DNA of 64,000 nt, from positions 1-64,000 of the forward strand of contig JAQFVV010001088.1 of the NCBI GenBank assembly GCA_028023455.1. Reading direction: 5' to 3'. The DNA comes from Epiperipatus broadwayi (taxonomy: Eukaryota > Onychophora > Udeonychophora > Euonychophora > Peripatidae). The stretch's first letter is position 1, and each line of letters begins with the position of its first letter. The notes below the pieces were generated by a model. It saw only the letters and a list, made by a program, of their open reading frames with translations, searched no databases and was not told where the DNA came from. The position numbers and the translations under genes were made by a program. This document shows positions 22,500 to 33,239 of this stretch, piece by piece.

Positions 22500-25090
22500 A
22501 TTGTGTTTCTAGTGAAGCACATTGTTTGCTATTCTTATTATTTATTATTTTGTTTGTTGGTATCCGAAATGCTTGCATTTCGAATACACAGACACTGGTG
22601 CAGCCAATTTTGAATACACAGCAAACACCACAAAATCCTGAAAATATTTTAACTCTGGATAATGAATGATTAAAAAATTGAAGTTTAATTTTGAATTCAT
22701 GCAATTTCTTGATCAATTTTAGTATTAGAATTTACTGACATAATTTCTTATTATTTATTGAGATAGCTGATAAATAAAAATGATGAGCAATTATTGTGTT
22801 GCATAAAGTAGCTTTATTAATAGTACTGTGTCTATAATCAAGGATGAGAACATGTTTTAGTAAAAGTAAGATTTCTCTGGGAGTGGTTATCATCAGAAAG
22901 ATTTTTGTTGTTTTTTTCTATACAAATTTTATTGAATGAGAGTGGAGGATGGAATGTAGTATGTTGTTTTCTGTATCCAACATGTAACAATAAACTATTT
23001 TTATTTCTTTTAATGAAAACATTTAAAAATAAAAATTGATTATTTTTTATGCCAAGAGTATAAAAATCTTACTATGACATAAAAAAATGTATTATTAGCT
23101 TACTTTAGTTATGCAAATGTTTTTTGTTATTGAATTAATATTATTTTCCAAGTTTTGTATAAAATAGAAACCCAGATCAGGAATATTTACAACTAAAATA
23201 GATTTTAAATCTAAAGTTCACAGATCACAGTTCAATTCTGTCACTTCTGTTGTTTGAATTTCTCATAAACTCCAGAACAATAAAGCATTCCATTTATATT
23301 TTTTTACTCATAAGATCTGTGTCAGAGGGCAAATCTAACATGACAATTACTTAGTTATAAATTAAATTAACAAAACATAATACTAACTTCATTGAAACTT
23401 AAATTTTAGTAAAAATTGATCAATATGAGCAGATATTACTGAGAAAAGTTATAGAATGTTTTTAAAAGGCTCAATATTTCAAAATAAAAATATGTAAATT
23501 GAATTCTGTCTAAAAGAAATTATTAGAGAAGAATTCTTTTTCCATAAACTCCAATCAATAATTTGAAAAAAAAAAAAAGAAGGAAAAAATGATTCCCAAG
23601 ACTAACCCTCATTCTTATAATTTAAAAAAAAAACAAAAAGTTTTGGGGAAAGTACGTTGTAATTACATTAACACGTCTACTATTCTGATATCATCATATC
23701 ATAAAATCAGTCTAATCATTTCAATATGTTCTTCATAATATGGTCCATTAATATATTAAAAATTACAAAACAACAAATTCTTTAACACACTCTTTCTTTT
23801 CAAATTTTGTTTTTTATTTTATTTTATAAACTATTTTTTCACACTTCAGTTTTCTTCCAATGTTTCAAATATATTATTATTATTAAAATAGGTAGAAAAG
23901 TTTCTATTTATCTTTAACATATCATTCAAGATTTTTACTACTAGGCAAAGAATTTTTCATGTTCAAATATTGTATATAAAGTTATCCCTGAAAATATATA
24001 CAATTAATCATATACTAATCAGAATATTGTAACATCCTTTACTGAGCAATTGTAAATAAAATATTCATCATCTGAATTGTAAATTATGATATTAGATTCA
24101 TAGAACAGTTTCAAACAACTCTCTTTTATTGGTTCCTCACTATAATACATACATACACACAGTGAAACATACACATATAATCATTCCACAAGATGTGTAA
24201 TATTATATATATCTATTGTATATTAATTCAGTAAACAGTATACAGCTGATATAATGGCATCACAAAATTGTAACATGAAACTTAACAGCACACTTAACAT
24301 ATCACATAAGTACTACATTTTTCCACATCACATTTAACAAATTATTTTACTGTTTTAAATTAAAAACTTATTATAGTAGTTTTCTAAATTAGTGAACTAT
24401 ATGTAAACAATTAAGAACAAATTAAAAATATAAATCAATAAAAGGATATTTAGCTAATTTTAGTGAAAGGATAAAACCAAGGCAAAAAAATATTCAACAT
24501 CTTACTGTCCAGATACCTATGTTCTTTCGTTTTATTTCTTTTTAGAGAATTGTTGGAAAGTCCTAAGTCCTAAAGTGGGCTATTTAAAGACTACTTTACC
24601 TTTTATAAATAATGGTAAAATATGGTTAAACATTCAATATTTCTGTTGCATTATTAAAAATTATACTACTAATATCTCTGATAGGTAGTAAAGCATTTTT
24701 TAAAAAAAATAGTTTTGTATAAAATATTGATTCCATGTCTATTACCGTAAACATTTAAAAAATTATTCTGTACTAAACAAAATAATTAATATTTTTGAAA
24801 TGCAAAACAATTAAAAAAAAAAATCTAGGAGGCTTTAATTAAATATTGTACACATTGTTTTTACAGACAATTTGATTACATTATAAATGAACTTGTATTT
24901 TAAATTACTATATACACTAGATAAGTTAAATTTGTATTTTAGATTATAAATATTATACTAATACCAATAAATATTTCGAAGAATGACTCTGTTTAAGATA
25001 ACAAAAGACTAATTTTTTAAATTTACAATGAATAAAAATATATTCTGGAGTCTACTATGTATATATACATATTTATTGAATAATACTTAC
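22500..25090. other. AT-rich intronic DNA
   Basis: No gene, tRNA-like sequence or clear transposon end was recognised in this stretch. Confidence 0.45.
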
Positions 25091-25478
25091 TGCTGTGTGC
25101 ATGTGAGAAAAGAGTGAACATATAAATACAAACAGATTGAGCAAGCAATTATGGAAGAGTAGAAGTTTTTGCTAAGGACAGTGTGACGACTATAAATAGG
25201 AGTTAGTTAATTAGCCTATGTCTTCTCTTTGGTGTCAACATGCGTCTGGAAGCTGAGTGGACTTCAACCCTGCAGTAACTACTCAGTAGAATCCCCACTG
25301 AAGGTGAAGAAAGGGGATTAGGTATGAAAGAGGAGAGTGGACTTCAATCCTGCAGTAATTAATTTACCAGTAGAATCCCCACTGAAAGTGGAAGAAAGGG
25401 AATGTAGATATGAAAGAAGCTACCCTGAATTTATATCATAATTTTTGTATATCTTATTAATAATCAATATATAGCACA
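25091..25478 (+). repeat. 5' LTR of the old Gypsy element
   Basis: Matches 32883-33213 through several collinear blocks (for example GCTAAGGACAGTGTG/ACTAAGGACAGTGTG and GGTGTCAACATGC). It starts TGCTGTGTG and ends about ...AGCACA. CTATAAATAGG at about 25190 is a plausible TATA box. An internal stretch of about 80 bp is duplicated in tandem (25256-25335, 25336-about 25420), while the partner LTR has one copy. The sequence just after the LTR, TGGTGCAGTC (25482), begins with TGG as a primer binding site should. Confidence 0.7.
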
Positions 25479-25639
25479 ACTTGGTGCAGTCAAACAGTAA
25501 TTTGAAAAAAGTTCGAATCAAAGGTATTAAGGCACAAAAAGCACTTGGCAAAAAGTTACTAATAGGCATAACTGCCCAGTTATGTATAAGGGAATTTGAT
25601 AGGTAGCTACCCTACAGAGTGGCCAATTTATAGAATTCA

Positions 25640-25895
25640 TATTACTAAATATTTCATAGTCAATAAAATAAAAGATGATGTCACTAAAATCACCACATTA
25701 TTGCTTTTTGAGGTCCAAGATTGATTGAAGTCACAAACTGATTACATGAAACTGAGGACCCCAACATTTTATCTTATAATGAAATAATAATTCAGCTAAA
25801 TAATTAATTTAGTCCTGAATCATCAAAACATATTGTAACAGTCAGATTTGTACACTCATGCAACAAAATTCAGAGCCCAAGCAAAATATACCAAA
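25640..25895 (+). pseudogene. gag fragment (N-terminal part) of old Gypsy element
   Basis: Translation gives a stretch containing FSPESSKHIVTVRF and NKIQSP. It resembles the capsid-like gag helix region (HFSP..S...ERF.F..R.Q) of K02A2.6-like Gypsy elements, with stops in frame. The similarity ends abruptly at about 25895 and resumes at about 28885. Confidence 0.5.
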
Positions 25896-28884
25896 GCTGA
25901 CCGTAGTGAGGTGGTTGAGACCTCTAATCCGACCAAACTCCAACTCATCTGCCAGTACTCCAAATTTAACACCTTATGAGTGACATTCCTGGGGCTACAC
26001 TCAGTTCTCATTTAACCGCGAGCTGACATAGAACAGGGAGAAACACGAGACTTAAGGTCATTACTAACCTAACTAAATAAGTGATATATAACACTCAACA
26101 CTCTATTAATCTTAAATACTAGACATACACACATAGCATATAAACTCATTAAGAAATCGGAGTAATGAACTGTGACATTTAATAATATACTGTGGATTGG
26201 ATAAATACTATGGATTGGATAAGATACTGTGGTTTGGTTTGATCTAGAGTCGAGCAAGAAAGATATACAACAGTTTATATTTAAAAAGATTTATTAAAAC
26301 AATAACAAATGATCTAACACAAAATATCATAATGGCAGGGATTGTATAATCTTCACAAGGTATTCAACACAGGCAAGCATGTTACAATAGTTGGGACTGT
26401 TATCAAGTACATCTGTTCCCTTTTAAACATATTACAATACATGTGTGTGTGAGTTATAGAGTCATGCCTAATTATTTAATATGCTCATCTTATGAACTTG
26501 ATTTGCTTAAGTTAGAAGTTGATACTTAGTAGAGATGATGATGAGTACAGCCAGTTTTAAAGGCTGTTATATATACTAATTAAATGAGCAACTAAATAAA
26601 CTCAGAATCATGCAGATTCAAACTGATAACCCAGATTCAAACCCAGTCTAAAGCTGAATGATTAATTAATATGGGAAAAAGAACTGGTTACCATTAGGTC
26701 CACATATATGCGCTATGGCGCTATATAAAATATTAAAGAAATAAACTTGCAGTGCGAGTGTGTGATTCTTCAAGAGTTTCAGCATCAAATGCTCGGTTTG
26801 CTCTGAGACCGACGGTTTGCTGCTATTGATATATGAACATAAAGTTCAGGAAGTCGGATTGGCTTTATGGAAAATCTGGGTCCTCACGCCCCCAGTTCTA
26901 ATGAAGATAGCCATAACCCGAACTAAATAAAGGGGCGGTTTGTTACCGTGAACCCTTGTCAGAGGCAGCAAAACGTAACACATATAAGTGTACTATATAA
27001 AAACACACCCGCAATGCACGCAATATATATATAAAAAGCAATAAGTATGCATATAATTAATTGCGCCTAAAACAGATAGCTTTTATCTGTCAAGCTAATT
27101 CAAAACAGTTCTTAAAATTAGCATTATAAGTATGCTAATAAAATGGGCTTAAACTACATAAAAATAATCTAGTTAAGATCCTGAATCTGCATATAAATAT
27201 TCTTAATTAAGGAGGGAAAGTATATTCGATGGGACTTAATACAAACATTAGCAAATATACTTTATCATCTCTAGACAATATATATATATCCCCTTCCAAC
27301 TAATAAATATCAAAGGTTATAATATAAGATCGGTTAAGCAAATCTTAAAAAATACGATTTTACAATATATATATAACTATGATAACAACGAGTGGTTAGC
27401 GCATTCGTTTATTACCAATATTATAATTTCGAAACAATGATTTAATAAAATAAACAAGGCTTTTAAAATGTCTAAGTGAAGATTACAATTATCTCCTTTA
27501 TAAATTACTTATTTAGTTTCATTGTTTCGAAATCTGAGCATATTATCACATATTAAACATAACAAAATGCATTTAAACAAAATATTAAAATTACTGAAAT
27601 TTGGCAAGACCGTTAGTTTGTAGAAATTGAAGAGAATAAATTTCGGACATTTAATGATAAAAAAAAAAATATGAAATCTTTTAATTCATAAAAGATTTCA
27701 GCAGTTTATAAAATTAAAGTAAGTGATTTTTTTTTCTTTTACATTATATATAAAGTCACAGACCGATAGTTTCTTTTTATAAGAGGGTAAAATTGAAAGA
27801 GTTTTTATAATTTAGATAGAACGTTCTTTTTAAAGTGTTATAAGAATTTATAGATTAAAGTTCATACCGCAGCTTCTTTTTAAAAATGATTACCATCTCT
27901 CTCTGCCTCCTTGAGTGGACTTGAAGCGTATATCAATGATAGTGGTTGGAATAGGGCGTCTGACAGCATCATAATCTTCAGTGGCCTTTCAGATAGGTTA
28001 AATTTCTTCATATTCTCCATGCAGGTTGCTGGAAAGTCTATTCAAAGGAATGTTTAGAGGAATTGAGAGTAGCCATCTGGCTTCAGAGCCAGTAAATATA
28101 TTATTTTACTCGATCATTTTGGATTCTGGTCTCCACAACAATTTTCAGAAAAAAAAGCTAAAGAGTAAAATTCAAAAAAAATCTGCAATATTTATATTCC
28201 CTAGATCAAAAGCCAGCGATTATCTATTTTAAAACACAATTCAAACTTCTTCTAAGTTTTAAAGCAGTCTGTCTCTTTGGATTCTAATCTCTCTTTTTTT
28301 TATCTTGTTGCCAAATTTTTACTGGTTTGATCTGGGAAAAGAAATTCATTACAATCGTAATGAATGAGCTCTAAAACAATGTCAATAACCTAGGGACTAT
28401 CTGATCTCACCTGCGAATTATTCTAAATAGTCTTATTACCAATCTGTGAATTTCGCATGTAATTTATAATTTACTTAAACCAAACTTGTTAAAGAATATT
28501 TAGACACATTTTCTAAACAAAATAACCCTTATACAATATATTATTTATATAAATGCTGCGATATATCCATACAAAATTTAATATCATTATCATTTACAGG
28601 TGCTTGTATGTGTGACAATAAACATATAATTGTTTGAATGCATATAAAACTGTGACTACATATATATATATATATAACTGTATAAATGAATATATCGCTG
28701 GGTGGATATATACCACTGTGTAAACATATATATACAGCTGTGTAAAGGCATATAACACTGAGTGGATATATATACACGTGTACTAAAGAGTGTTTAAAAC
28801 CGGCATAGATGTGTCTATGGAGACATAAAGGTGAAACAGATAGAAGGACAGTAATATCTGTTTTAATATAGTCAGGCTATTCTT
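25896..28884. mobile_element. unclassified insertion of about 3 kb inside gag
   Basis: This segment interrupts gag coding similarity. It carries a three-unit short tandem repeat (about 26189-26240, TACTGTGGATTGGATAAA-like), a GC-richer region (26700-26960) and a 15-bp inverted repeat (27426-27440 with 27519-27533). Its right part (28660-28790) is a TATATA-rich minisatellite. On the minus strand, TGGGGGCGTGAGGACC near 26890 weakly resembles a tRNA-Pro-type primer site, so an antisense LTR element is possible. No protein domain was recognised and the insertion edges are uncertain. Confidence 0.4.
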
Positions 28885-29200
28885 ATGTAGTAGATGCCAA
28901 TGATATGGCATTAAGAGACTTGGTTAGGAACTGTTCATATGACGATTATTTAGATGAGGCCTTATTGTGGAATGAATGATGACAGACTCCATCAGCAGCT
29001 GTTGGCTCTCCCATATTTAACTTATACAGAAACTATCATAAAAGGCATTACTCATGAGTTGGTAATCAATAGTGCTAAAGAATTCCTACAGCCAATCCTA
29101 TACATAAGCAGAGAAAAAAAAATGAAAATACAAATTGGGAATATTTTCACTACAAAAAGGCTGGTAACCATGCTCATGAGTATAGCAGCAAAAGAAGCAA
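28885..29200 (+). pseudogene. gag fragment (C-terminal part) of old Gypsy element
   Basis: The peptides LVRNCSYDDYLDEAL and CGMNDDRLHQQLLALP match the conserved gag segment of K02A2.6-like Gypsy elements that usually reads as a DRLVCG...LQ..LL pattern. A frameshift separates the two halves. An open frame runs 28954-29256, but its last codons are LINE B1 sequence. Confidence 0.65.
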
Positions 29201-29849
29201 GATGTGATGAGATGCATTGTGATTTCTCCTTATATGAGTCAGAAATCTCCCAGTAACTATGCCAGAAAAACCTGTTAGCCGCTTTACCTTCCCTTTCCAT
29301 TCCCACCCTAAGTTTTCTCATATCATGCTCTATCCCATTTTCACAACATAGTTTTTGTCAACTCCATGACTTTCATATGTAAATTCCCTTATCTTTTTCC
29401 AAACCCAGCATAAAAAACAATAACCCCCTGTCTGTATAATCACTTTGTTTATATTTATTCTTCTACAACTTTATTATTTGCACCCTTTCTGTTTTCAGGT
29501 ATTTACACTCAATTAACAATTGCCTGATATTTTCTATGCCTTCTTTACACCACATGCAGATCAAATCACCCACAGTTTTCCATTTATGTTTATATTCCCT
29601 TGTTCAGAAATATTACCAGAATCACCTTTTCCTTTATTTTTGCTATAATATCTTATATAAATCTAATTTATTCAAATCATTTCAAACACTTTTTAGCAAA
29701 AATCTTTTATTGTACAAATTTTATTGTGTATATATGTTCAATAAAAGGTTTTTTCTAAAAAGTGTTCAAAGTGATTTGGATGAATTGGATTTATATTCCC
29801 TTGTTACTAAAGATTCCATGTGAGCCTTAAACAGTAAACTACTTTCCTT
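29201..29849 (-). mobile_element. LINE B1: 5'-truncated 3' end of a non-LTR retrotransposon
   Basis: Collinear on the minus strand with LINE B2 (30403-30850) and B3 (36054-36297). Shared blocks include GTGA(C/T)TTCTCCTTATA and the reverse-strand remains of a Cys-rich C-terminal finger. Its 3' end carries the GATGTGATG-type tail. A 185-bp insertion (29605-29789) interrupts it. At its 5' truncation point gag coding resumes with the zinc knuckle of the host Gypsy element, which dates B1 as younger than that element. Confidence 0.7.
29589..29805. mobile_element. 185-bp retroposon nested in LINE B1, with 16-bp target duplication
   Basis: TTTATATTCCCTTGTT occurs at 29589-29604 and again at 29790-29805. 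The sequence between is absent from the otherwise collinear B2 copy, so B2 shows the empty site. The insert has no RNA polymerase III boxes and no A tail. It contains an AATAAA, and its end reads GATTTGGATGAATTGGA. The 16-bp duplication implies LINE-type insertion. The source is not recognised. Confidence 0.7.
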
Positions 29850-29915
29850 GTAACCATTATGGAAAGGTAGGCCACCTAGAAAAAATCTACCAAACCAAAA
29901 ATAAAAGTAAATAGG
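29850..29915 (+). pseudogene. degenerate Gag zinc knuckle
   Basis: Translation CNHYGKVGHLEKIY fits the CCHC knuckle C-x2-C-x4-H-x4-C, with the second and last Cys replaced by Tyr. It marks resumption of the old Gypsy element after LINE B1. Confidence 0.55.
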
Positions 29916-29999
29916 GAATTTCCAAGAAACAAAATAAGAAAATATATCTCCCTGAAATCCACAAGACAGACTGATAATAGTAAACAAATAATGTTAATA

Positions 30000-30345
30000 G
30001 TACAAATATATGGAAAATCAGTCAAAATAGAAATAGACGGTGGGGCAAGGGTGCCAGCAATATCTCAGAGGGACTGGATCATGCTATGTTGGAATTAAAA
30101 AATAATACGAGAATTGAAAGTACGAAGGTAAGGGAGAAAGATGAAAATGTGAACCCCATTGACATAATTGGAGTGGTCAAAATAGTGTTAACTACAAACA
30201 CTCATAAGAAAATGCTAATACTATTCATTTTAAAAAATAAAACAGTACCATTAATATGTAGGGAGTGGTTCACTCTGTTGGAAATTAAAACATGTTATCA
30301 GAAGAATAGTCTGATCAGACATGGAGTGAGTTTGCAATAGACTGA
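30000..30345 (+). pseudogene. aspartic protease remnant of old Gypsy element
   Basis: KIEIDGGARVPAIS corresponds to the retropepsin active-site region. The catalytic triplet D-T/S-G appears as D-G-G, so the copy is inactive even apart from its stops. Further on, VPLICREWF resembles the conserved LPLLGRDW patch just before the reverse transcriptase in K02A2.6-like elements. A frameshift lies near 30085. Confidence 0.6.
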
Positions 30346-30600
30346 CAGGATCTGTACATTTTTTTATATCGCCCATTGTGGTCCAATAAATGAAAACCTT
30401 GCGATGCACATGTGATGTGATGCACTGTGACTTCTCCTTATACAGAGTCAGGAATCTTTCAGCCACTATGCCCAAAGAAAGCTGTTAATCACTTTATCTT
30501 CTCTTTCCATTCTTTGCCCCAAGTTTTCCCATATTCTTCTCTTTCCCGCTCCATTCCTATTTCCACCACATAATCTTTGCCAATTCAATGGCCTTTATAT

Positions 30601-30795
30601 CTAAATCTCCCTATATTTTACCAAATCCAGCATAAAAAACAATAACCCTCTTTCTGTATAATCATTTTGTTTATATTTATTCTTCCACAACCTCATCATT
30701 TGTATTCTTTCTGCTTTCAGGCATTTACTTTCAATTAACAGATGCCTAATATTTTCTATGCCTTCCTTACACAGTTTGCAGAATAAATCACCCAC
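30601..30795 (-). pseudogene. LINE B2 C-terminal Cys/His finger fragment
   Basis: CKLCKEGIENIRHLLIES resembles the CCHC-like motif C-x2-C-x7-H that closes many LINE ORF2 proteins. It is separated from the upstream open frame by the TA microsatellite. Parallel but more decayed copies lie in B1, and B3 stops short of it. Confidence 0.55.
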
Positions 30796-30910
30796 ATTTC
30801 CCCATTTATGTGTATATTCCCTTATTGCTAAAGATCCTGTTTGAGACTTAAATAGTAAATTACTTTCATTGCTATTATCAAAATTAAATTCGCATCCAAT
30901 ATTTCATTTA

Positions 30911-30911
<1 letters not shown>

Positions 30912-30944
<33 letters not shown>

Positions 30945-30971
30945 TATATATATATATATATATATATATAT
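30912..30971. repeat. (TA)n microsatellite inside LINE B2
   Basis: Two TA tracts joined by a central AAGTATA, giving a near-palindromic simple repeat that splits the LINE coding region. Confidence 0.9.
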
Positions 30972-30994
30972 TTAAACTGTTTTTAATCTCCATA

Positions 30995-31744
30995 CTAGTT
31001 CTCCAACTCCCTATTTTTTAATAATGCACATATTCTTCTATCCCATTCCTTTCCACTATAACACTCAACAATTCTCTTAATACAGTCATCCCACCTTTTG
31101 TATAAGTATACTGACATAAATTCTTTATCCACATATTTTCCATTCCATAATAACTTTCTCACCCATCTTGTTGTCTGCCCTTTACTCATAACCCAATTAA
31201 ATACTATTTTGGCTATTCTCTTATTATCCATAAACTGCAATCTACTGAACATTTTCATTTTACTTTTTGCCTCTCTCATATAAAAACTTGACCATCCCAT
31301 TTCTCCTTGAATTGCCTTCTTTGTCGTTGACACATCTGCATCTAATGCAAGTCTTCCTACTATACTTTCTCTTTGTACTTTTTGTAAGTAATCTAATATT
31401 CCTTTACTAACACATAACATATTATTACCATATGTTATCTCTGCTGTTGCTACTCCCTTCCATACAATTCTACCTACATCATATTTATTATATGAAAACA
31501 CTGTTAATTTCTTTAACAGTCCCTTTCTTTTCTTTGCTTCATTTATCGATTTTTTCTCCCATTCATCCAAGAAATTTCTCTGATTACTTAAGATGATTCC
31601 CAAATAGTTATACCTATTCACCACACTTAACTTTATATCCCTGAATAAAAATTCTTTGTCTTCTCTTTCTCCAGTATTAACCATTATTACTTTTTGATTT
31701 TTCCTCACTAAATTTAATCCACATCTCTTTACCCACTCTTGCAC
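30995..31744 (-). CDS. LINE B2 reverse transcriptase C-terminal part (open frame)
   Basis: 249 codons without a stop. The start (QEWVKRCGLNLVRKNQKV) matches the segment after the catalytic FADD box in non-LTR reverse transcriptases. YNYLGI follows, which is the usual thumb motif, then a helical C-terminal domain. The catalytic palm lies upstream (31750-31990) and is broken by stops and a D-to-N change in FADD, so no active enzyme is made. The LINE clade was not resolved. Confidence 0.65.
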   Translation of the reverse strand: MQEWVKRCGLNLVRKNQKVIMVNTGEREDKEFLFRDIKLSVVNRYNYLGIILSNQRNFLDEWEKKSINEAKKRKGLLKKLTVFSYNKYDVGRIVWKGVATAEITYGNNMLCVSKGILDYLQKVQRESIVGRLALDADVSTTKKAIQGEMGWSSFYMREAKSKMKMFSRLQFMDNKRIAKIVFNWVMSKGQTTRWVRKLLWNGKYVDKEFMSVYLYKRWDDCIKRIVECYSGKEWDRRICALLKNRELEN

Positions 31745-31994
31745 ATGTCCTCAGCATAACTTACATATCTTCCATTCTTTCTGTGACCAAGAAGACAACA
31801 TTCGCAAATGAAAGACCTGATAATATATATACACCCTTGCCACCTATTAATGTTATTTCTACCCCTCTTCCTAGTCTTTCTATTGTTCTCTCCATTTCTC
31901 TCAAGTGCAACAAAAACAAAAAGGTGACATAGGGCCTCCCTGCTTTAGTCCCACCCCATTTTAAACTTTAACTGATTCTATATTCCCTAATTGA

Positions 31995-32460
31995 TACATT
32001 ATATTTGTATTAATAGATGCTGCCTCCAAGTGGGCAGAATAAAGACTTTATGAATGCAAAAGAAATGATATGCACTCTTAGTGAAAATTTTACATATCAT
32101 GGATCTTCGATAGTACTTGTTTCCAATAGTAGGACTGGGTTCACATCAGAAGAATTCAATTCCTTTTTTGGAAGAGTGGGGAGTATGACATGTACTAGCA
32201 CTACCCTATCACTCCAAGTCAAATGGAATCACAGAGAAGGCAGGGCAATAATTGAAGTTAGCTTTAAACAGATTAAGTTACTCAAGCATCAAAGAAGCAC
32301 TGAACATGGTTATACTGCACCAACACTTCACATTGTTCACAGCCACTGGTAAATCATCAAAAGAAATATTGATGGGAAGAAAATTTAAAAAATATATTAT
32401 CTCTCCTCTTGCTGAAGAAGGAACAACCAGCAAGAATTCCAGAAAATAGCTATATCACTG
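31995..32460 (+). pseudogene. integrase remnant of old Gypsy element
   Basis: LIDAASKWAE is the first catalytic Asp region of Gypsy integrases. FTSEEFNSFFGRVG matches the segment after the second Asp, although the second Asp itself is lost (VSNSRTGF instead of VSDNG.GF). The catalytic Glu region reads REGRAIIEVSFK where AERAVQTFK is expected. TLFTATGKS and EILMGRKF match the region after the core. Stops and a frameshift make it inactive. Confidence 0.7.
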
Positions 32461-32882
32461 GAAAAAAAAGTAAGGACAAGAGATAACCTACAGAAATTGG
32501 GGCTGGAAACCAAATAAAAAAAGTAATTTCGAACCACACAAAGTTCAAACCTTTATAAGAATAATCTACAGATGCCATATGAACTACGTTAGAAAAAACT
32601 GGACCAAAACAAATGTGATCTGAATATTGGAAGTCATGAAAGACCAACCAAAATTGAAAAAACTACCTTAGAAGATTCCACAGAGACTCATACAGTGATT
32701 GTATTGAATCAAAGCAAGAATTTAATACAATGAAAAGTCAAATGAGTGCTACAGAATATCAGAGTACCAAGAGATTTCAACATAATCACCAATCCCCAAC
32801 CTATCTAAAGGACTATATTTACTATTCCAGAGAAAATTAAAATACACAGTCTGCAGAGTTTCTCAAAAATAGGAGGTGGCTT

Positions 32883-33213
32883 GCTGTGTGTGTGCACATC
32901 AAAACAGGAAGTGTTAAAGAAGACTAGTAAACAAATAAATAGAAGCAGATTGAGAAAGCAATTACAAACTGACCAATAATGAAAAAGTAGAAGTTTTCAC
33001 TAAGGACAGTGTGTGGACTATGAATACATGTTAGCTAATTAGGCCATGTCTTCTTTTTGGTGTCAACATGCAACCTGAAGCTGAGTGAACTTCAACCCTG
33101 TAGTAATTACCCAGTAAAAACACTGCAGAAGGTGAAGAAAGTAGATGTAGGTATGAAAGAGGCCATTCCAGTCTGCATTATAATTTTTATATGCCTTATG
33201 ACTTTTATTGCAA
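32883..33213 (+). repeat. 3' LTR of the old Gypsy element
   Basis: Collinear with 25091-25478. It is preceded by the purine-rich AAAATAGGAGGTGG (about 32865-32879), a fitting polypurine tract. Its TATA-like site reads CTATGAATACA, so it is mutated. The LTRs are clearly diverged from each other, which makes this an old insertion. Confidence 0.7.
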
Positions 33214-33239
33214 CTAATGATTATTATACTAATTGTTTT

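Larger units (their letters stand above)
30403..31990 (-). mobile_element. LINE B2: 5'-truncated non-LTR retrotransposon
   Basis: A longer copy of the B family in antisense. From high to low coordinates it holds a decayed reverse transcriptase palm (GLKQGGP...SP, FANDVV), an open C-terminal frame, a long TA microsatellite (30912-30971), a Cys-rich finger and a 3' tail with repeated ATGTG units at about 30408-30420. It lies between protease and integrase remains of the Gypsy element, replacing or following loss of the reverse transcriptase region. Confidence 0.75.
25091..33213 (+). mobile_element. old Gypsy LTR retrotransposon with both LTRs, broken by nested insertions
   Basis: Related LTRs at 25091-25478 and 32883-33213 in the same orientation enclose, in order, a primer-site-like sequence, gag pieces, a degenerate zinc knuckle, protease and integrase remnants, and a polypurine tract. 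Reverse transcriptase and RNase H are missing. Between the pieces lie a roughly 3-kb insertion (25896-28884), LINE B1 (29201-29849) and LINE B2 (30403-31990). All reading frames are shifted or stopped. The family resembles K02A2.6-like Gypsy elements and is not the same as the element at 1-4290. Confidence 0.75.

Noticed and set aside
22282-22716. 144-codon minus-strand frame as a host exon
   Set aside because: It spans a diverged direct repeat, has no recognisable domain and no trustworthy splice sites. It might be a further exon, but I cannot support it.
28541-28777. 78-codon minus-strand frame
   Set aside because: It is made of a Tyr/Ile/Cys-rich translation of a TATATA minisatellite.
32017-32352. 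Independent host gene of 111 codons
   Set aside because: Its translation aligns with the Gypsy integrase core and the flanking order fits the old LTR element.
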